This document shows, piece by piece, positions 55,046 to 64,000 of a stretch of 64,000 nucleotides of DNA. Within the stretch, counting starts at the first letter, position 1. Every line of letters starts with the position of its first letter. Made by a program: the position numbers and the translations under genes. Under the pieces are notes generated by a model. That model ran no database searches. It was not told the DNA's origin and worked only from the letters and a program-made list of their open reading frames with translations. Source of the stretch: Taudactylus pleione (Eukaryota; Chordata; Amphibia; Anura; Myobatrachidae); contig JAUIMM010000582.1 of assembly GCA_031769625.1 (NCBI GenBank), forward strand, positions 1,528,001 to 1,592,000, in the 5' to 3' direction.

Positions 55046-55844
55046 TGTGGTTATGCCTCTACCACCCCAAAACACTCTAGCCTAGAGGGAGGAAAGCTCT
55101 GACAGCCACTTGGCGTTCCATAAAGGAGTGTCATGGTCAATATCTTTATACCCTAACAATTTATGAACAGACACCCAAATTTTAACAGCCTGAGTAAGCA
55201 ACCGATGACCAGACCTGCATTCTCGGCCTGCAAGTAGAGCCTGTAAAGGTGAGTGTCCAGGTGAGGCCTGAGCAACTAGTAGCGTACGAAGAGCAGCCAC
55301 CGAGGTATCCTATAATCAGAGCCGCAAATGCGTTAATTGAGCAGCATAGTAATAATAACAAAAATGAGGCAACAGTTTGAAAAATTGTTATAAATGCCAG
55401 CTTTTCCGAAGAAATACCATTGCGCATAGGCAAACGCAGGGGGGGGGGGGTGGTTCCGGTTGCCTGGAAACCCCCCTCCCCAGCCCACACCATGACCACA
55501 ATTGAAATAGTAATATACAATTTTTACTAGTGCTGCATGTCCTTCTCAGTATCACAAATGAAATAATTAGCACCACATGTGGATCTTTTAACACGTATCA
55601 GCCAGTAATAAATACACCTGTGCACCAACTTGGAGATCTGGAAAACATGCACTGTTAGGGTGAATATTAATACAATATAATAATACACTATCCAGTGCAT
55701 GACGAAACCAATATGTACATATTTGTCCAAGGAAGTGCTAGGTTCTTCTGCTGCTCCCCCAGGCTCCCAGACTTCCTCCAGTGCTCTGGAATGGTGCCCA
55801 CATCTGAAACAAAAACATTCAGCTCAGTCAGGATGACCCTACTG
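55046..55844. other. Unassigned upstream flank
   Basis: Nothing recognised. A G10-11 run lies near 55440. Confidence 0.4.
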
Positions 55845-56757
55845 CCACATGTACTGAGTTACTGTGATCACTGGTCCTGTATAGCTGGAAGTATGACACA
55901 CACTACACTATGTATGACGCATATAATGGGTTACTGTGATCGCTGGTCCTGTATATGCTGTAATTATGACACACAATACACTATGTATGACACATATAAT
56001 GGGTTACTGTGATCGCTGGTCCTGTATATGCTGGAATTATGACACACAATACACTATGTATGACACATATAATGGGTTACTGTGATCGCTGGTCCTGTAT
56101 ATGCTGGAATTATGACACACAATACACTATGTATGACACATATAATGGGTTACTGTGATCGCTGGTCCTGTATATGCTGTAATTATGACACACAATACAC
56201 TATGTATGACACATATAATGGGTTACTGTGATCGCTGGTCCTGTATATGCTGTAATTATGACACACAATACACTATGTATGACACATATAATGGGTTACT
56301 GTGATCGCTGGTCCTGTATATGCTGGAATTATGACACACAATACACTATGTATGACACATATAATGGGTTACTGTGATCGCTGGTCCTGTATATGCTGGA
56401 ATTATGACACACAATACACTATGTATGACACATATAATGGTTACTGTGATCTCTGGTCCTGTATATGCTGGAATTATGACACACAATACACTATGTATGA
56501 CGCATATAATGGGTTACTGTGATCACTGGTCCTGTATATGCTGTAATTATGACACACAATACACTATGTATGACACATATAATGGGTTACTGTGATCACT
56601 GGTCCTGTATATGCTGTAATTATGACACACAATACACTATGTATGACACATATAATGGGTTACTGTGATCACTGGTCCTGTATATGCTGGAATTATGACA
56701 CACAATACACTATGTATGACGCATATAATGGGTTACTGTGATCGCTGGTCCTGTATA
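55845..56757. repeat. 73-bp minisatellite, about 12 units
   Basis: GGTTACTGTGATCGCTGGTC plus ATTATGACACACAATACACT repeats every 73 bp. Variants CTGTAATT/CTGGAATT and ATCGCTGG/ATCACTGG alternate. Period is not a multiple of three, so open frames are short and appear in all frames. Confidence 0.95.
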
Positions 56758-57027
56758 TAAACCTGCTTCATATTAGCAATGCAACTTAAATAAAGCTGAT
56801 CTTTTGTTAGAAGGGAGCGCACATCAGCACTGTCTCCTATTCTGCACTGAAGCCGGCTAGTCACCTTTACCAAGATGGCCACCGGGACATGTTACTGCGC
56901 ATGCACCACTCTGCGCCCTTGCCTTGAGCCATGTTAGAGTGTGTGATGAGTACAGCACCGAAGTGCAGCACATGTTCTTCTGGGATGTGAGTACTGCTGT
57001 TACCACAACTGTATCTTCTTACATCAG
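56758..57027. other. Unassigned upstream flank
   Basis: Nothing recognised. Confidence 0.4.
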
Positions 57028-57412
57028 GCTTGCCTACCCTCCCGATTTGGCCGGGTGCCTCCCGATTTTCGGGTGCCACTCCCGGCCCCCCGGAAAGGCA
57101 GGCAAGCCTTCCGGAAGTCTACGACCCTCCCTACCTCCCCCCTGAAAAAACTAAAAAACCCTGCAGCGGGGGGGGTGGTGACGCGATTCGCGCTGAATCG
57201 CGTCATCGTGGCCCCACCCCCTGCTTCACAACGACGAAAATAGCGGCATTGTGAAGAGGGGGCGGAGCCACAATGACGCAAACGTGCATCCCCGCCCCCG
57301 GCTCTGCCCCCAACGTGAACCAAAATGACTGCCCCCGCCCCCAATGCCCCCTTCCCCGCTGTTAGCCGACAATCAGCTCCCTCCCGGAAGGCTGGAGCTG
57401 ATTGTCGGCAAG
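57028..57412. mobile_element. CTTGCCTAC-type inverted-repeat element
   Basis: Left GCTTGCCTACCCTCCCGATT; right GAGCTGATTGTCGGCAAGTA. The terminal CTTGCC/GGCAAG pair and internal facing blocks (CCGACAATCAGCTCC and GGAGCTGATTGTCGG, 57366-57410) mark it. The right part of this element is repeated at 60251-60500 as part of the tandem duplication. Confidence 0.65.
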
Positions 57413-57909
57413 TATGTCTTACATATACCGTTTACTTTGTCTATTACCGCTGACACCACTGTTAAACCTGTTACTGCTGTTATCCTTCATAAACCCTGCA
57501 AGCCTGGTTAAGGACACACTACCTGTCCTAAACTCCATTTCTCTATTCCGCTGGTGCTTAGTGTTCACCTACATCAATAGGGCATATCAACAGTCTTGAG
57601 TGACATCAGCTTATCACACAGTTCACACAAGTCTACAGCTTGTTTACAGGGAAAAAAAGGAATTCCCTCCTCCTGTGTTAGCCAGCTCTCCTTACCTTCG
57701 TATTGTGATTAACAAAGAGGATAATGCTGAGAACTCCATCAAGTTTACAGAAACAACTGTAAGAAGTGAGAGGGAAGAATGGGAATGAAGCAGTTAACTG
57801 GGGTATGTACAAAAACTGAAATTAATAAAAAAGCAAGTAGAGCAGGAGTCACTCTACAAAAGGATCAAATGATAGCACAAGTCTGAAGTTCAATAAAAAA
57901 CTTAAAGGA

Positions 57910-59135
57910 GAATGCAGCACAGCCATCCACTAGGAGCCAGTGACATCACTGAGAATGCAGCCTATCCAGCCACTAGGAGCCAGTGACATCACTGAGAATG
58001 CAGGCTATTTATTCATTACAAACCGGTGATATCCCAAAGAATGTAACCTATCACTTCCATAAGAACCAGTGACATCACTGACATTACTGAGACTGCAACC
58101 TATCCAACCACTAGGAGCCAGTGACATCACTGAGAATGCAGCACAGCCATCCACTAGGAGCCAGTGACATCACTGAGAATGCAGCACAGCCATCCACTAG
58201 GAGCCAGTGACATCACTGAGAATGCAGCACAGCCATCCACTAGGAACCAGTGACATCACTGAGAATGCAGCCTATCCAGCCACTAGGAGCCAGTGACATC
58301 ACTGAGAATGCAGCCTATCCAGCCACTAGGAGCCAGTGACATCACTGAGAATGCAGGCTATTTATTCATTACAAACCGGTGATATCCCAAAGAATGTAAC
58401 CTATCACTTCCATAAGAACCAGTGACATCACTGACATTACTGAGACTGCAACCTATCCAACCACTAGGAGCCAGTGACACCACCGAGGGTACAGCCTCTC
58501 CTATCACTAGGAGCCAGTGACATCACTGAGAGGGCAGCCTATCCAGTCACTAGGAAGCGGTGACACCACCGAGAGTGCAGCCTATCCATTCACTAGCAGC
58601 CAATGACATCACTGAGAGGGCAGCCTATCCAGTCAATAGGAGCCAGTGACATCACTGAGGGCAGCCTATCAAGTCACTAGGAGCCAGTGACATCACTGAG
58701 AGTGCAGTCTATCCAGTCACTAGGAGTCAGTGATATCACTAAGAGGGCAGCCTATCCAGTCACTAGGAGTCAGTGATGTCACTAAGAGGGCAGCCTATCC
58801 AGTCACTAGGAACCAGTGACACTGAGAATGCAGCCTATCCAGTCACTAGGAACCAGTGAGATCACTGAGAAGGCAGACTATCCAGTCACTAGGAGCCAGT
58901 GACATCACTGAGAATGCAGCCTATCCAGTCACTAGAAACCAGTGACATCACTGAGAGTGCAGCCTATCCATTCACTAGAAACCAGTGACATCACTGAGAA
59001 TGCAGCCTATCCATTCACTAGGAGCCAGTGACATCACTGAGAATGCAGCCTATCCAGTCACTAAAAACCAGTGACATCACTGAGAATGCAGCCTCTCCAG
59101 TCACTAGGAACCAGTGACATCACTGATGTAGCGTT
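57910..59135. repeat. 43-bp minisatellite in copy A
   Basis: CAGTGACATCACTGAGAATG plus CAGCCTATCCAGTCACTAGG repeats with a 43-bp period. A distinctive segment (CAGGCTATTTATTCATTACA) occurs twice, at 58001 and 58354, but only once in copy B (61261). Confidence 0.94.
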
Positions 59136-59309
59136 TTTATTCACTAGGAACCATTGACTTGTGCAAAATGCTTTCACGCTGCAGGTACCGGTGAGAAAAA
59201 GGAAATGGTGCCGCTAGTGACAGCGCAGATTGGCAGAAACAGCTGGGGTAAATGTAAATGTATGACTGCTGTTTAGGAAAATATTATTTGCATATATTTC
59301 AATGGACAT

Positions 59310-59312
59310 GTA

Positions 59313-59346
<34 letters not shown>

Positions 59347-59370
59347 AATAATAAGTAATAATAATAATAG
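59310..59370. repeat. (ATT)n/(AAT)n microsatellite in copy A
   Basis: TTATTATTATTATT then AATAATAATAAG; matched by 62227-62277 in copy B with different repeat numbers. Confidence 0.93.
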
Positions 59371-60244
59371 TACTATAATGATTTTTATCAAGTAATAAAT
59401 AAAATGCATAACAAACTCTCAGCATAATTCCCACAGGCAGCTTTACATGAAGATTGCTGCTGTACAACCAAATATAACAGAAAAGCCATTTGAAAAAGAA
59501 GATTGATCTGGGCTGAGAAGTGTTCGAGGCTCACGGCCATTAGTCTGATTGGAAGGGCTGATCAGTGCGCAGTTGCTCAGTAATCAATACCTATATGGAG
59601 GCTTCATTACCTGATGGTTCCTGATGGGCTGTACTTCCCCGCAATCACCGACTCACATAAAACAAGAGCGATATATGGGAAGTTGTGTAGTGTCCAGTAG
59701 TGTATTGTAGTGAATGGTTCTGTGTAGTGAGTGAGGGGATGGTGAGGAGGCACTCAGCGAGTGTTATCAATTATCACCCATACGTTATTACCTGTAATAT
59801 AGCAGGAATAGCAGGAATACATGCGTACTGTCTGCACTCCCAGCTGCAGTATAATGGAGAGGTAACTGGATAAATCCTGTGGTGCTTGTAGTTCGGGATG
59901 TAGTCGTCATGTTGATATTCAAAATGTTGACACAGCAATGTCGACAGTTAAGACGACATTGTTGAAAAGTAGACATGTAACATCTGCAGAATGTCAACAT
60001 CTGTACATACTTGCCGACCAGGGCCGTAGAGAACCTGGCCGGGCCCGGGTAAAGGAGGGCGTGGCCTAATCGTGGGAGGCGTGGCCACGTCCCCTTGAAA
60101 AAAAAAAGAAAAAATATAACTTTTGCAGCACCGCTGTGTGCCGGGGAGGGGGGCGCTGTAAGCCCCCCAGCCCGGTGCTAAACAGGGGGGGGCGCGATCA
60201 GTGTGATCGCTCCCCCCCACAGCCATAGGAGACTGCTCCGGCTG

Positions 60245-62224
60245 CTGCAGCGGGGGGGGTGGGTGGTGACGCGATTCGCGCTGAATCGCGTCATCGTGGC
60301 CCCACCCCCTGCTTCACAACAACGAAAATAGCGGCATTGTGAAGAGGGGGCGGAGCCACAATGACGCAAACGTGCATCCCCGCCCCCGGCTCTGCCCCCA
60401 ACGTGAACCAAAATGACCGCCCCCGCCCCCAATGCCCCCTTCCCCGCTGTTAGCCGACAATCAGCTCCCTCCCGGAAGGCTGGAGCTGATTGTCGGCAAG
60501 TATGTCTTACATATACCGTTTACTTTGTCTATTACCGCTGACACCACTGTTAAACCTGTTACTGCTGTTATCCTTCATAAACCCTGCAAGCCTGGTTAAG
60601 GACACACTACCTGTCCTAAACTCCATTTCTCTATTCCGCTGGTGCTTAGTGTTCACCTACATCAATAGGGCATATCAACAGTCTTGAGTGACATCAGCTT
60701 ATCACACAGTTCACACAAGTCTACAGCTTGTTTACAGGGAAAAAAAGGAATTCCCTCCTCCTGTGTTAGCCAGCTCTCCTTACCTTCGTATTGTGATTAA
60801 CAAAGAGGATAATGCTGAGAACTCCATCAAGTTTACAGAAACAACTGTAAGAAGTGAGAGGGAAGAATGGGAATGAAGCAGTTAACTGGGGTATGTACAA
60901 AAACTGAAATTAATAAAAAAGCAAGTAGAGCAGGAGTCACTCTACAAAAGGATCAAATGATAGCACAAGTCTGAAGTTCAATAAAAAACATAAAGGAGAA
61001 TGCAGCACAGCCATCCACTAGGAGCCAGTGACATCACTGAGAATGCAGCACAGCCATCCACTAGGAGCCAGTGACATCACTGAGAATGCAGCACAGCCAT
61101 CCACTAGGAGCCAGTGACATCACTGAGAATGCAGCACAGCCATCCACTAGGAACCAGTGACATAACTGAGAATGCAGCCTATCCAGCCACTAGGAGCCAG
61201 TGACATCACTGAGAATGCAGCCTATCCAGCCACTAGGAGCCAGTGACATCACTGAGAATGCAGGCTATTTATTCATTACAAACCGGTAATATCCCAAAGA
61301 ATGTAACCTATCACTTCCATAAGAACCAGTGACATCACTGACATTACTGAGACTGCAACCTATCCAACCACTAGGAGCCAGTGACACTACCGAGGGTACA
61401 GCCTCTCCTATCACTAGGAGCCAGTGACATCACTGAGAGGGCAGCCTATCCAGTCACTAGGAAGCGGTGACACCACCGAGAGTGCAGCCTATCCATTCAC
61501 TAGCAGCCAATGACATCACTGAGAGGGCAGCCTATCCAGTCAATAGGAGCCAGTGACATCACTGAGAGTGCAGTCTATCCAGTCACTAGGAGTCAGTGAT
61601 GTCACTAAGAGGGCAGCCTATCCAGTCACTAGGAGTCAGTGATGTCACTAAGAGGGCAGCCTATCCAGTCACTAGGAGCCAGTGACATCACTGAGAATGC
61701 AACCTATCCAGTCACTAGAAACCAGTGACATCACAGAGAATGCAGCCTATCCATTCACTAGAAACCAGTGACATCACTGAGAATGCAGCCTATCCATTCA
61801 CTAGGAGCCAGTGACATCACTGAGAATGCAGCCTATCCAGTCACTAGAAACCAGTGACATCACTGAGAATGCAGCCTATCCATTCACTAGAAACCAGTGA
61901 CATCACTGAGAATGCATCCTATCCATTCACTAGGAGCCAGTGACATCACTGAGAATGCAGCCTATCCAGTCACTAGAAACCAGTGACATCACTGAGAATG
62001 CAGCCTCTCCAGTCACTAGGAACCAGTGACATCACTGATGTAGCGTTTTTATTCACTAGGAACCATTGACTTGTGCAAAATGCTTTCATGCTGCAGGTAC
62101 CGGTGAGAAAAAGGAAATGGTGCCGCTAGTGACAGCGCAGATTGGCAGAAACAGCTGGGGTAAATGTAAATGTATGACTGCTGTTTATGAAAATATTATT
62201 TGCACATATTTCAATGGACATGTA

Positions 62225-62258
<34 letters not shown>

Positions 62259-63150
62259 AATAAGTAATAATAATAATAGTACTATAATGATTTTTATCAA
62301 GTAATAAATAAAATGCATAACAAACTCTCAGCATAATTCCCACAGGCAGCTTTACATGAAGATTGCTGCTGTACAACCAAATATAACAGAAAAGCCATTT
62401 GAAAAAGAAGATTGATCTGGGCTGAGAAGTGTTCGAGGCTCACGGCCATTAGTCTGATTGGAAGGGCTGATCAGTGCGCAGTTGCTCAGTAATCAATACC
62501 TATATGGAGGCTTCATTACCTGATGGTTCCTGATGGGCTGTACTTCCCCGCAATCACCGACTCACATAAAACAAGAGCGATATATGGGAAGTTGGGTAGT
62601 GTCTAGTAGTGTATTGTAGTGAATGGTTCTGTGTACTGAGTGAGGGGATGGTGAGGAGGCACTCAGCGAGTGTTATCACCCATACGTTATTACCTGCTTC
62701 CTGTAATATAGCAGGAATACGTGCGTACTGTCTGCACTCCCAGCTGCAGTATAATGGAGAGGTAACTGGATAAATCCTGTGGTGCTTGTAGTTCTGGATG
62801 TAGTCGTCATGTTGACATTCAAAATGTTGACACAGCAATGTCGACAGTTAAGACGACATTGTTGAAAAGTAGACATGTAACATCTGCAGAATGTCAACAT
62901 CTGTACATACTTGCCGACCAGGGCCGTAGAGAACCTGGCCGGGCCCGGGTAAAGGAGGGCGTGGCCTAATCGCGGGAGGCGTGGCCACGTCCCCTTGAAG
63001 AAAAAAAAAGAAAAAATATAACTTTTGCGGCGCCGCTGCGTGCCGGGGAGGGGGGCGCTGTAAGCCCCCCAGCCCGGTGCTAAACAGGGGGGGGGGGTCG
63101 CGATCAGTGTGATCGCTCCCCCCCACAGCCATAGGAGACTGCTCCGGCTG
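60245..63150. repeat. Tandem segmental duplication, copy B (2906 bp)
   Basis: Direct repeat of copy A. The join at 60245-60251 (CTGCAGC) is flanked on the left by sequence found left of 63151 (GAGACTGCTCCGGCTG) and on the right by sequence found right of 57161 (GGTGACGCGATTCGCGC), so it is the duplication junction. Confidence 0.95.
60995..62040. repeat. 43-bp minisatellite in copy B
   Basis: Same units as 57910-59135, about 1.04 kb versus 1.22 kb. Confidence 0.93.
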
Positions 63151-64000
63151 CTGCAGCAGCCGCGAGCAGTCTCACACTGCAGCCCAGCACAAGCTGTGTG
63201 CTGAGCTGCTGTGAGGGAGGGGGTCCGGGTAAACTGTACCCGCCCCCCCCTCTCTCTGTGCCCATGTTGCCGACTTTGCTGCCTCCTAATGTTAAAATGT
63301 AAAATAAATAGTTACTTAAAAAAAAAATGCTTGGCGTCCCCCTCCCCAAATCAATAACCCAGGACAGGAATTCCTCAGAAAGTGGGGACCCCAAAAGTAG
63401 CCCACCTGTAACTAACAATATTATTATCTATTTCATTACTATTAACCCTGGGCTGCTGGTAGTTCCTCGGGAGGGGGGTCCCAATATTCTGAGGAATTAC
63501 AGCCCTGGGCTGACCAGTGTGGGACCGGTTAATATTATGGCATGGAGACCCCTCTCTCTGTGTGTCCCTGCCATAAGACCATCCCCCGGGCTGGTTCAGC
63601 CTGGTGCTGATTTTGGAAATTCGTGGGAACCACACGTCATTTTTTCCCCCTGATTCTCCAATACCAGCCCAGACTGAGCGGTCCGGGGCTGATTATTGAT
63701 TTGGAGGCACACATTTTTTTTTCTTCAAAAAAGGGTTAAAATTAACATTTTAACCTCAGGAAGCCTGCACAGATCATAGTGATCTATGCAGTGCTTGACC
63801 TCCGCAGCAGATTGACAGAGGGTTTGCCGTCTGCTGCATTATTGGGGTTTGAAATCCAACAGGTAACAACATCGGATTTTAAATGGCAGTCAAAACTGAT
63901 GCATAGTAAATGCTTGTTATTTAATCTGCAATCCGACATCGATACCAGTCATTGACCGTCGGTTTTGAAATAGACTGAAAACAGTTAGTAAATTTACCCC
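62910..64000. mobile_element. Composite GC-rich element(s) running off the right edge
   Basis: Begins CTTGCCGACCAGGGCCGTAG, shared up to 63156 with 60008-60250. The rest (63157-64000) is single in this window, with GAGGAATTACAGCCCTGGGC and GGACAGGAATTCCTCAGAAA as facing blocks. It closes with TTAGTAAATTTACCCC, which resembles the terminus of the element nested in Tc1. No coding sequence recognised; right border outside the window. Confidence 0.5.

Larger units (their letters stand above)
57161..60244. repeat. Tandem segmental duplication, copy A (3084 bp)
   Basis: Starts at CTGCAGCGGGG and ends just before the next CTGCAGCGGGG. Matches copy B almost base for base outside the tandem repeats; for example 57402-57788 and 60490-60876 give identical translations. 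By eye divergence is about 1%. Copy A is longer mainly because its 43-bp array has about 180 bp more. Confidence 0.95.

Noticed and set aside
57402..57788. Two short frames repeated identically at 60490-60876
   Set aside because: Identity is due to the recent 3-kb duplication, not coding constraint. The peptides have no domain.

Overview
The window looks like a frog or other amphibian genome. It is a large-intron vertebrate region with almost no coding sequence, packed with DNA-transposon derivatives, one DIRS-type tyrosine-recombinase retrotransposon, one Tc1-type transposon and about twenty minisatellites. This reading rests on the repeat types; the species cannot be named from the sequence alone.

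Host gene: I can support one host gene, on the minus strand. Exon 1 (coding part 43784-43888) and exon 2 (12100-12171) encode the first 59 residues of a NOS1AP/CAPON-family adaptor protein (N-terminus and start of the PTB domain). Both have consensus splice sites in phase 0. Intron 1 is about 31.6 kb (12172-43783). Everything left of 12099 lies in intron 2. Everything right of about 44.2 kb is upstream flank. A GC-rich promoter-like segment with CCAAT boxes in both orientations and an E-box lies at 43889-44215.

Layout: 1-12 kb (intron 2) is unassigned sequence broken by seven minisatellites with units of 31-146 bp. 12.2-43.8 kb (intron 1) holds a structurally complete but frameshifted DIRS element (13296-19271), several families of short inverted-repeat elements with identifiable target-site duplications, a TTAGG-rich array (25.8-26.6 kb), and minisatellites. 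A purine-rich 10-bp array ends about 50 bp from the exon 1 donor site. 44.2-64 kb (upstream flank) holds a 48-bp minisatellite next to the promoter, a 1.5-kb hAT-like element with a chain of hairpins, a 34-bp repeat array split by two 599-bp elements, a Tc1 element that carries a nested element and a nonsense codon, a 73-bp array, and a recent tandem duplication of about 3 kb (57161-63150).

How the parts relate: the mobile elements are not a pathway, but several insertions sit inside tandem arrays, so the array unit serves as an empty-site control. This gives clean 3-, 6-, 7- and 8-bp target-site duplications and a relative order of events. I found no RNA genes, no CRISPR array, no second host gene and no convincing new biochemical system. 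The most informative observations are the templated insertion inside the DIRS gag gene, the DIRS internal complementary region that copies both termini, the nested hit at the Tc1 start codon, and the tandem-array context of exon 1.
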